From: Deltaproteobacteria bacterium
GTDB taxonomy: Bacteria; Myxococcota_A; UBA9160; SMWR01
Length of the DNA: 35,037 nucleotides
Assembly (NCBI GenBank): GCA_019310965.1
Contig: JAFDDG010000039.1
Coordinates: 1 to 35,037 of the forward strand
Direction: 5' to 3'
Shown here: positions 17,011 through 24,175 of the stretch, in pieces
Layout of the letters: every line of letters begins with the position of its first letter
Position numbering within the stretch: position 1 is the first letter of the stretch
The notes under the pieces: generated by a model
Told to the model about the DNA's origin: nothing
Database searches by the model: none
Seen by the model: the letters and a program-made list of their open reading frames with translations, nothing else
Translations under genes and position numbers: made by a program

Positions 17011-18912
17011 TCAGGCGGCGGCGGTGGGGGAGCGCTGCTGGGTTTCGTATTGGAGGTGGTAGAGGCGTTCGTAGAGGCCGTGGCGAGTCATCAGCTCGGC
17101 GTGGGAGCCGTGCTCCACGATTGCCCCGCTCTCGAGGACGTAGATGCGGTCCACGTCTTCGATGGTGGAGAGACGGTGGGCGACGACCAGGGCCGTGCGG
17201 CCTTCCATCAGCGTGTGGAGGCCCTGCTGAACCAGGGCCTCGGTCTCCGCGTCGATCGAGCTCGTCGCTTCGTCGAGCACGATCACGTCGGCACCGTGGG
17301 CGAGCGCTCGGGCAAAGGAGAGCAGCTGGCGCTGGCCGGCGGAGAAGTTGCTGCCGCGCTCGCGCACCTCGCTGGCGTAGCCGTCCGGCAGCGCCTCGAC
17401 GAAGCGATGCGCCTGCACGGCATGCGCCACCTGGGCCACTCTGGCTGCGTCGATGTCGTCGCGATCGAGAGCGATGTTCTCGAAGATGCTGCCGCTGAAC
17501 AGAAAGACGTCCTGCAGCACCATGGCAACCCGCCTGCGCAGGTGGTCCTGGGTGTAGTCGCGCAGATCGACGCCATCCAGCAGAATGCGGCCCCGCACCG
17601 GCTCGTAGAGCCGCGTCAGCAGCTTCAAAACGCTGGTCTTGCCGGCGCCGGTGGGGCCCACCAACGCGATGCGCTCGCCCGCGGCCACGCGGAACGAGAC
17701 GTCGCGCAGCACCCAATCCGCCTCGTCCTGCGGCTCGCCGCTGTAGGCGAACCACACGTTCTCGAATTCGACCACACCGCTCGGCGCCGCCGTCCGCTCG
17801 CCCAGGGCGAGCGCGTCTCGACGGTCCTCAATGTCGGGCTCGGTGTCGAGCAGCTGGAAGATGCGCTCGGCGCTCGCCATCGAGGACTGCATCACCGAGT
17901 ACTTGGCCGACAGGTCGCGCAGCGGCATGAAGAAGCGCCGCAGCAGGTCGATGAAGAGGTAGATCGTGCCGGCACTGGCCAAGCCGGTCGCCCGCCACAG
18001 GATGATCGCCACCGTGAGCGACTGGGCCAGCTCGACCACCGCGAACAGGCCCGAGTCGTATCGGATCGACATGAACCAGGCGTCGCGGTGCGCGGAGTTC
18101 ATCTCGTCGAACTCCGCCCGGATGCGTTCCTCACGCGTGAAGAGCTGCACCTCGCGCATGCCCGTCACGTTCTCCTGGATGTAGGCATTGATGCGCGCGA
18201 TGCGCACCCTTACCAGCCGGTAGGCCGCGCGCACCTTGAAGCGGAAGACCAGCGCCACCACCGCCAGGGGCGGCACCACCAGAAGCGTCAGCAACGCCAG
18301 CGTCGCATCCTCGAGAAAGAGGATCGCGGCGAAGCCCAGCATCCGCAGCAGGTCGCCGACGAGCGCCACGATGCCCGAGGAGAACATCTCCGCCACGTTC
18401 TCCACGTCGTTGGTGCAGCGCGTGACCAGGCGGCCCACCGGGTACCTGTCGAAGAAGCCCAGGTGGAGTTTCTGGATGTGCTCGAAGACGTCGCGACGCA
18501 GGTCGCGCATGGCGGCCTGCCCGGTACGCGCCATCACGTACATATTCACGTACTGCAGGCCCGAATACAGCAACGCCGAAACCAGATAGAGGCCCGCGAG
18601 CCACCACAGCGGGTCGAGGCCCGCCGGCGCATCCAGCACGCCGGACACCGGCTCGAGCCACTGATCGAGTCGCGTCGGGCGCTCCTGCACCTCGCCGATG
18701 GCGCCGTTGAGCCCCACCTTGATGATCCAGGCCGGCGCAATCTCGACCAGGAACAGCGGAACGATGAGCCCGAGCGTGAGCGCCACCTGCCAGCGATAGG
18801 GCGCCACGTATCGCCAGAGGCGCAGCAGCAGCCGGCCGTCGTAGGCCTTGCCGAGGGCCTCCTCCTCGTGCATCGCCTCGGTGGCAGAGCTCCTGGCTTC
18901 GGAAGCGCTCAC
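17011..18912 (-). CDS. ABC exporter half-transporter, catalytically complete partner
   Basis: A 633-residue inner-membrane half-exporter: six transmembrane helices (about residues 40-330) fused to a nucleotide-binding domain. The NBD has Walker A GPTGAGKTS, Q-loop MVLQDVFLFSG, signature NFSAGQRQLLSFARAL, Walker B VIVLDEATSSID with the catalytic Glu, and the H-loop AHRLST. The signature is SAGQ, not SGGQ. It overlaps the upstream half-transporter as GTGA (start GTG 18912), so the two are made in equal amounts and most likely form a heterodimer like TM287/288 or BmrCD. The substrate is unknown; drug, lipid or peptide export are all possible. It resembles the MdlB/YheH side of such pairs rather than homodimeric MsbA. 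Confidence 0.93.
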   Translation of the reverse strand: MSASEARSSATEAMHEEEALGKAYDGRLLLRLWRYVAPYRWQVALTLGLIVPLFLVEIAPAWIIKVGLNGAIGEVQERPTRLDQWLEPVSGVLDAPAGLDPLWWLAGLYLVSALLYSGLQYVNMYVMARTGQAAMRDLRRDVFEHIQKLHLGFFDRYPVGRLVTRCTNDVENVAEMFSSGIVALVGDLLRMLGFAAILFLEDATLALLTLLVVPPLAVVALVFRFKVRAAYRLVRVRIARINAYIQENVTGMREVQLFTREERIRAEFDEMNSAHRDAWFMSIRYDSGLFAVVELAQSLTVAIILWRATGLASAGTIYLFIDLLRRFFMPLRDLSAKYSVMQSSMASAERIFQLLDTEPDIEDRRDALALGERTAAPSGVVEFENVWFAYSGEPQDEADWVLRDVSFRVAAGERIALVGPTGAGKTSVLKLLTRLYEPVRGRILLDGVDLRDYTQDHLRRRVAMVLQDVFLFSGSIFENIALDRDDIDAARVAQVAHAVQAHRFVEALPDGYASEVRERGSNFSAGQRQLLSFARALAHGADVIVLDEATSSIDAETEALVQQGLHTLMEGRTALVVAHRLSTIEDVDRIYVLESGAIVEHGSHAELMTRHGLYERLYHLQYETQQRSPTAAA

Positions 18913-20687
18913 GCTCCGCGCTCCGCCGCCTGCTCCCGCGCGAGCCGTGCGTAGAGACCGCCCTCGGCGACCAGCTCCGCGTGGCGGCCCGCCTCCACGA
19001 TGCGCCCGGCGTCGAGCACCACGATGCGGTCGGCGTTGCGCACGGCGCTCACCCGCGAGGACACCACCACCACGGTGCGCCCGCGGAAGACGACGTCGAG
19101 CTCGCGTCGGATGGCCGCCTCGGTCTCCGCATCGACCGCGGAGAGCGTGTCGTCGAGAATCAGGATGCGCGGATCGAGGGCCAGGGCGCGCGCCAGCGCG
19201 GTGCGCTGACGCTGACCGCCGGAGAGCATCACGCCGCGCTCGCCCACCACCGTTTCGTAACCGTGGGGCAGCTCCGCCACATCCTTGGCCAGCTGGGCGC
19301 GCTCGGATGCCCGCACCACCGCATCGTTCTCGGTCCGCGGGAGTCCGAAGGCCACGTTGTCGGCCAGGGTCATCGAGAACAGGAAGGCCTCCTGCGGCAC
19401 CATGGCGATGTTGGAGCGCAGCACCCGAAGCGGGATGCGGTTCACGTCGACGCCATCGATCAGCAGCTGGCCATCGTCCAGCTCGAAGAGCCGTGGAATC
19501 AGCGACACCAGGGTCGACTTGCCGGAGCCCACGGGGCCCACCACACCCAGCGTGGTTCCCGCCGGAACGTGCAGGTCGAGATCCGCCAGCACCGGGTCGC
19601 CCCCAGAGCCGGGATAAGTGAAGCGCAGGTTGCGGAACTCGATCTCACCGCGCAGCGCAGCGACCGCCGCCGTGTCCGGGCCATCGGCAATGCTGGGCTC
19701 GATGGAGAGCAGCTCGTCGATGCGTTGCATCGACGCGGCGCCCCGCTGCACCAACGCCACCACCCAGCCCATGAGAAAAGTCGGGAAGGTGAGCTGATAG
19801 ATGTACATGGTGAAGGTGATGAACTCCGACGGCTTCATCTGCTCGTCGACGATCATCTGCCCACCCACCAGCAGCACCACGAACATGGCCATTGCCGGCA
19901 GCAGCCCCACGATGGCCGGCATCGAGGCGACGGCCCGCGCGATGCCCAGCTGGCGTCGGTAGAGCTCCTGGTTCGTCTTCTCGAAGCGCCGGGCGGTGAC
20001 CCCCTCCATGGCGTAGGCCTTCACCACCGCAATGCCGGCGATCGACTCCTGCAGGCTATTCGAGAGGTCGCCGAGCCCCTCCTGGACGAGCAGGCTCCAG
20101 TGGTGGATGCCGCGACCGAAGGTGCGCGCGACCAGCATGAAGAGCGGGTACGGCGCTACCACCCAGAGGGTCAGCACCGGGTTCATGCTGAACATCACAC
20201 CCAGTGCCCCAAAGTAGAGGATTGGCGTCGAAATCACGTTCAGGAGCCCCACGCCCAACAGCAGCCGGATGGCGTTCACGTCGTTGACGCAGCGGCTCAT
20301 GATGTCGCCGGTGCGCCACTCGAAATAGAAGGAGCGCGGCAACTTCTCGAGCTGCGCGAAGAGGTCGTCGCGGATCTCGTATTCGATCTCTCGGGCTGCG
20401 TTGAAGACCAGGGTGCGCGAGAAGAAGCGCACGCCGGCGGTCAGCACGGCCACCAGCGCGATCCACTTCGCGCGGCGCACGATCTCGTCGGCCCCGAGAC
20501 CCTGCTCGTGGGCCGCGTAGGTCCAGCCCACGAGCCGGGGCAACGCCACGAAGCCCAGCGTGTAGACGAGGGTCGTGGCGAACCAGACCCCGTAGTAGCG
20601 CTTGTTGCGGGCGATGTAGGAGAACAGCCGGCGCAGCGCCGAACGGCGCCCGGCGGCGGCATCCCCCGCGGTGACGGGTTCACTCAT
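18909..20687 (-). CDS. ABC exporter half-transporter with degenerate ATP site
   Basis: A 592-residue fusion of six membrane helices and an NBD. Walker A (GPVGSGKST), Q-loop (MVPQEAFLFS) and signature (MLSGGQRQRTALARAL) are intact. Walker B reads ILILDDTLSAVD, with Asp at residue 513 where the catalytic Glu is expected. The H-loop reads VVSSRVSAV, with Ser at residue 544 (codon 19056-19058) where the switch His is expected. Its own ATP site should therefore be non-hydrolytic, while its intact SGGQ completes the partner's good site. This is the known asymmetry of heterodimeric exporters (TM287, BmrC). ATG 20687 overlaps the stop of the glycosyltransferase as ATGA; its stop overlaps the partner's GTG. 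Confidence 0.93.
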   Translation of the reverse strand: MSEPVTAGDAAAGRRSALRRLFSYIARNKRYYGVWFATTLVYTLGFVALPRLVGWTYAAHEQGLGADEIVRRAKWIALVAVLTAGVRFFSRTLVFNAAREIEYEIRDDLFAQLEKLPRSFYFEWRTGDIMSRCVNDVNAIRLLLGVGLLNVISTPILYFGALGVMFSMNPVLTLWVVAPYPLFMLVARTFGRGIHHWSLLVQEGLGDLSNSLQESIAGIAVVKAYAMEGVTARRFEKTNQELYRRQLGIARAVASMPAIVGLLPAMAMFVVLLVGGQMIVDEQMKPSEFITFTMYIYQLTFPTFLMGWVVALVQRGAASMQRIDELLSIEPSIADGPDTAAVAALRGEIEFRNLRFTYPGSGGDPVLADLDLHVPAGTTLGVVGPVGSGKSTLVSLIPRLFELDDGQLLIDGVDVNRIPLRVLRSNIAMVPQEAFLFSMTLADNVAFGLPRTENDAVVRASERAQLAKDVAELPHGYETVVGERGVMLSGGQRQRTALARALALDPRILILDDTLSAVDAETEAAIRRELDVVFRGRTVVVVSSRVSAVRNADRIVVLDAGRIVEAGRHAELVAEGGLYARLAREQAAERGA

Positions 20688-21352
20688 CGCCGATACCAGG
20701 CCGCGATACGCGCGCGCTCCAGGCCGCAGGCCCATGCCAGAGCCGCCAGCAGATTGAGAACGGCCGTGCGCAGCGGCCCGCGTTCGCAGTAGCGGCGCGC
20801 CGACGTCGTGACGGGCAAGGCCAGCAGCACCAGACGCCCGCGGCGCTTGAGCGCTGCCACCAGGTCGAGATCCTCCATGATCGGCACCTGGGGCAGCCCG
20901 CCGATCGCGTCGAGCACGCTGCGCCGCACGAAGAGCGCCTGATCGCCGTACGGCAATCGCAGCAGCGCCACGCGCAGGCGCGTGCCCCACTCGAGCAGCC
21001 GGAACACCGGTGAGCGTTCGTCGAAGCGCAAGCGAAACGCCCCGCCCACGACGTCGGCGTCGCCGAGCGCACGGCGCACGGCCGCGTCCCATCCATCCGG
21101 CAGCTGCGTATCGGCATGTAGGAACAGCACTACGTCGCCTCGGGCCGCCTCCGCCCCGACTCCGAGCTGGCGCGCGCGACCCGGTGTTGAGGAAATGATG
21201 CGCGCTCCCACCGCCTCGGCTCGATCGGGCGTGCCGTCGCGGCTGCCGCCATCGACCACCAGGACCTCATCGGCCCCACCCACCGCGCTGGAGACACTCG
21301 CCGCGATCCACTCCGCCTCATCGAGCGTGGGGATCACCACCGAGAGCCGCAC
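20684..21352 (-). CDS. Family 2 glycosyltransferase (TIGR04283-like)
   Basis: A 222-residue GT-A fold transferase. The N-terminus LSVVIPTLDEAEWI, DEVLVVDGGSRDGT, and the metal-binding region VVLFLHADTQLPDGW are typical of GT2 enzymes. The C-terminal half (GGAFRLRFDERS, LPYGDQALFVRR, VPIMEDLDLVAAL) matches the small subgroup often annotated as TIGR04283, rSAM/selenodomain-associated transferase 2. The donor and acceptor sugars are unknown. It starts the operon with the two half-ABC exporters (ATGA overlap), so its product could be related to the exported compound. The start is GTG at 21352, facing purM across a short divergent region. Confidence 0.88.
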   Translation of the reverse strand: MRLSVVIPTLDEAEWIAASVSSAVGGADEVLVVDGGSRDGTPDRAEAVGARIISSTPGRARQLGVGAEAARGDVVLFLHADTQLPDGWDAAVRRALGDADVVGGAFRLRFDERSPVFRLLEWGTRLRVALLRLPYGDQALFVRRSVLDAIGGLPQVPIMEDLDLVAALKRRGRLVLLALPVTTSARRYCERGPLRTAVLNLLAALAWACGLERARIAAWYRR

Positions 21353-21383
21353 CGCCGCACGATAGCACGCGGCCCGTGACGCA

Positions 21384-21413
21384 TTGACAGGAGTCGGGCC
21401 ACTCGCCTATCCA
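21384..21413 (+). promoter_or_regulatory. Promoter of purM, apparently leaderless
   Basis: A perfect -35 TTGACA (21384-21389), an 18-bp spacer and a weak -10 TATCCA (21408-21413) place the transcription start at about 21420, which is the first base of the proposed purM GTG. No ribosome-binding site is present. The divergent glycosyltransferase gene starts 32 bp to the left of the -35 box. Confidence 0.5.
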
Positions 21414-21419
21414 TCGGGC

Positions 21420-22529
21420 GTGAGCCCCCCCGACGATTCGAAGCCCGATGCGGCGGCAGCCCGCGCCAGCGCCCCGGCATACGCCGCTGCCGGCGTCGAT
21501 CTCGACCGCGACGAGGGCTTCATCGACGACATCAAGGAGATCACCCGGTCGACCCTGCGACCCGAAGTGCTCTCGACGGTCGGCGGCTTTGCGGGGCTTT
21601 TCAAGGCGCCCGAGCGCTACTCGGACCCGGTCTTCGTGGCTGGCGCCGACGGTGTCGGCACCAAGCTCAAGCTCGCCGCAGAGCTCGGCCGCTACGACAC
21701 GGTGGGCATCGACTGCGTGGCCATGGTCGTGAACGACCTGGTCGTGCAGGGCGCGGAGCCACTGGTATTTCTCGACTACCTCGCCATGGACGACCTCGTC
21801 CCGGCCATCGCCAAGGACGCCCTGCGCGGCGTGGCGGAGGGCTGCCGGCGCGCCGGCTGCGCGCTACTCGGCGGCGAGACCGCCAGCATGCCGGGCTTCT
21901 ACGGCAAGGGCGACCTCGAGCTCGTGGGCTTCGGAGTCGGCGTCGTGGAGCGCGACGCGCTGATCGACGGATCCACCATCAGCCACGGCGACAGCCTGAT
22001 TGGCATCGCCTCGAGCGGCTGTCACAGCAACGGCTACTCCCTGGTGCGCAGCATCGTCGAAACCGGCGAGCGCGCCGGCCGCTACGCGCTGCGCGACCAG
22101 ATCGACGAGCTCGACACGTCGCTGATCGGCGCACTGCTGACGCCCACGCGGATCTACGTGAAGCCGGTGCTGCACGTGATGCGCGACTTCACGCTGAAGG
22201 GAGTGGTGCACGTGACAGGCGGCGGCTTCCCGGGCAACGTGCCACGCGTGCTGCCCAAGGGGGTACGTGCCTGCATCGATCCCAAGTCCTGGCCCCGACC
22301 GCCGATCTTCGACTTCCTGCAGCGCCAGGGCGAGCTGGCCGACGACGAGATGCTGCGGGTGTTCAACTGCGGCATCGGCATGATCCTGGTGGTGCCGCGG
22401 GACGAAGAAGCGGACGTCATCGAGCGACTGCGGGCACTCGACGAACGCGCGTACGCGATCGGCGAGATCGAAGGCAGGCAGCCGGACGAGCCGGCCCTGC
22501 TCCACCGGCCCCTCGCGCCGCGCGGCTGA
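21420..22529 (+). CDS. purM: Phosphoribosylformylglycinamidine cyclo-ligase (AIR synthetase)
   Basis: ATP-dependent ring closure of FGAM to aminoimidazole ribotide, the fifth step of purine synthesis. The 369 residues, slightly longer than E. coli PurM (345), include AGVDLDRDEGFIDDIK, TVGGFAGLF, the glycine-rich GADGVGTKLKLA, DCVAMVVNDLVVQGAEPLVFLDYLAMD, GGETASMPGFY and ASSGCHSNGYSLVR. These are typical of the PurM/HypE/ThiL fold. The only in-frame starts are GTG 21420 and TTG 21384; the latter is the -35 box of the promoter, so GTG is preferred. The extra N-terminal 13 residues are Ala/Pro-rich. Its stop and the next gene's start share one base (TGATG). No purN follows, although purN is the usual partner. 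Confidence 0.96.
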   Translation: MSPPDDSKPDAAAARASAPAYAAAGVDLDRDEGFIDDIKEITRSTLRPEVLSTVGGFAGLFKAPERYSDPVFVAGADGVGTKLKLAAELGRYDTVGIDCVAMVVNDLVVQGAEPLVFLDYLAMDDLVPAIAKDALRGVAEGCRRAGCALLGGETASMPGFYGKGDLELVGFGVGVVERDALIDGSTISHGDSLIGIASSGCHSNGYSLVRSIVETGERAGRYALRDQIDELDTSLIGALLTPTRIYVKPVLHVMRDFTLKGVVHVTGGGFPGNVPRVLPKGVRACIDPKSWPRPPIFDFLQRQGELADDEMLRVFNCGIGMILVVPRDEEADVIERLRALDERAYAIGEIEGRQPDEPALLHRPLAPRG

Positions 22530-23938
22530 TGCGCGGGCTACCGGAGATCGAGACCGGGGCCACGACGCGTGTGCGGCGCTGGGACGCCGTGGTGCTCGGC
22601 GGCGCACTGCCGGGGATCGTCGCCGCCGCGCGGCTCGGCATGCGCGGCGCGCGCGTGCTCGTGCTCGAAGAGGCCGCGGCTGCGCAACGCGCGGCCTGCT
22701 TGCGCGAACCGTTCTGCTTCGGCGCCATGGACAAGGACGCGGTGCTCGGCGCCTGCCTGCGCGCGCTGCGCGTGCCGCTGATCGACCAACGCCGCATCGC
22801 CCACGCAGCACTGGCCCTTCAGGTGGTGTTGCCCAACGCACGACTCGACGTCGGCGAGCCGGCACTGACGGTCGACGAGTGGGTCGCCTGGGGGCTGGCC
22901 AAGCCCGAGCCGGCGCGCAACCTGGCCGGCGCGTTGCACGAGGCGGGGCTCGCCGAACGCGACGCGCTGCTGGACGACCCGATCGTGAGCCTGCGCGGCT
23001 CGCGGCGCCCACCCGAGGGCGGACGCGAGACACCGGAGCCCACCCCGCGCGTGCGCGGGCTGCCGGCCGCGCTCGACACCGCACCGGACCGCGTGCGTCG
23101 CGTGCTGAGCGCCTGGAGCCACGCGCTCTCGAACCTGGGAGGCAGCGAACCCAACGACGAGGCACGCGCACTGCTGCTCGGTCTACCGCTCAGCGGCTGC
23201 GCCGACACCCGGGAGGCCGGTGTCGTCAACGGCGTCCTGCGGCGCCGCCTCGAGACACTCTACGGCGAGTTCCGCACGCTGCCGGACGAGTTCCGCCTCG
23301 TTTCCGCGGGCGGTCAGCCGGGCGTCGCGCCCGATGCCGACGGCAGCTCCGGCGAGGTCTGGGTCGCTCGCGCACTGATCCTCAACGCACCGCGCGCAGC
23401 GCTGGCCGGGTGCGTCGCACAGGACCCGATACCGGAGCTGCTCGACACGGAGCCCGTAGCTTGGCAACGGCTGAAGCTGCACTGGCGCACTCCGCGCAAG
23501 CTGGTGCCCGAGGCCATGGCGCCACGGGTGGTCCTGGTGCGCGACGAGAGAGAGCCGCTGTCCGGTGCCAATCTGATCTGCCTGCGCTCGTTCACCGCCG
23601 AGGACGGACAGGTCGATCTGGTGGCCTCAACGGCCGTCCACACCCGCGCAAATGCCGAACGTCTGGAAGACGAGATCGAGGCCCTGGTCGCGGGGCTCCT
23701 GCCCTTCGTCGACGGACGACTCGTCCGGCAGCACGACCCCAAACCGCGCTGGGACAATGACGACGCCCTTGCAGACCCGGCTCGCGGTGCCGCCTGGCCC
23801 CACGCGACGGAGCTGCGCCTCGCGACCCGGCAGCCGGTCTACGCCCTCGAGCGCGCGGGCGTCGCCGGTCTCGGCAGCGACGGAGACCTGCTGCTGGGCT
23901 GGCGGGGTGGCGACGCGATCGCAGCCGAGCTCGGATAG
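22529..23938 (+). CDS. Uncharacterised flavoprotein-like protein coupled to purM
   Basis: I do not recognise this 469-residue protein. Residues 19-48 form a Rossmann dinucleotide-binding beta-alpha-beta (DAVVLGGALPGIVAAARLG...ARVLVLEE), with Ala replacing the middle Gly of GxGxxG and an acidic residue closing strand 2. The C-terminus (GLGSDGDLLLGWRGGDAIAAELG) resembles the FAD-pyrophosphate strand and helix of amine-oxidase/phytoene-desaturase flavoproteins. A middle segment (VARALILNAPRAALAGC) is like the substrate-strand return of that fold. No membrane helix or signal peptide is seen. The start codon overlaps the purM stop (TGATG), so expression is tied to purM. A purine role is not implied by the sequence. 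A diverged, possibly non-catalytic flavoprotein is the best guess. Confidence 0.8.
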   Translation: MRGLPEIETGATTRVRRWDAVVLGGALPGIVAAARLGMRGARVLVLEEAAAAQRAACLREPFCFGAMDKDAVLGACLRALRVPLIDQRRIAHAALALQVVLPNARLDVGEPALTVDEWVAWGLAKPEPARNLAGALHEAGLAERDALLDDPIVSLRGSRRPPEGGRETPEPTPRVRGLPAALDTAPDRVRRVLSAWSHALSNLGGSEPNDEARALLLGLPLSGCADTREAGVVNGVLRRRLETLYGEFRTLPDEFRLVSAGGQPGVAPDADGSSGEVWVARALILNAPRAALAGCVAQDPIPELLDTEPVAWQRLKLHWRTPRKLVPEAMAPRVVLVRDEREPLSGANLICLRSFTAEDGQVDLVASTAVHTRANAERLEDEIEALVAGLLPFVDGRLVRQHDPKPRWDNDDALADPARGAAWPHATELRLATRQPVYALERAGVAGLGSDGDLLLGWRGGDAIAAELG

Positions 23939-23995
23939 CAGGGCGCCGAAATAGCTCGTTGCACCTTGCCGAGGGCGAAGGGTGCCGGTGGAGAG

Positions 23996-24084
23996 GGGGA
24001 CGGTGTTGCCTTCTTGCCTTTTTCTGGACCTGCTCGCTAACGCCACTGCCCAGCCGAAAAAGGCAAGAAGGCAACACCGTCCCC
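23996..24084. repeat. 29-bp perfect inverted repeat (REP/MITE-like)
   Basis: The arms at 23996-24024 and 24056-24084 are perfect reverse complements, starting GGGGACGGTGTTGCC and ending CCTTTTTC, around a 31-base spacer. The element lies between the convergent ends of the flavoprotein-like gene and relA/spoT. It is far too long and exact for a chance hairpin. It resembles REP or miniature inverted-repeat elements mobilised in trans by Y1 (RAYT) transposases, and could also stop transcription from both sides. No second copy or transposase is in the window. Confidence 0.8.
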
Positions 24085-24175
24085 GCTGCTTTCTCGAACA
24101 TGAGTACGACGCGCCCTCGCCCCCAGCCGTTGGGCAAGCAGGGGCGTTTTTGAGCCTGACAGGCGCGCCAGCGCC

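Noticed and set aside
17011..18912. Calling this ABC protein MsbA
   Set aside because: The coupled second half-transporter with complementary degenerate motifs points to a heterodimeric exporter, whereas MsbA is a homodimer and would be expected near lpxK.
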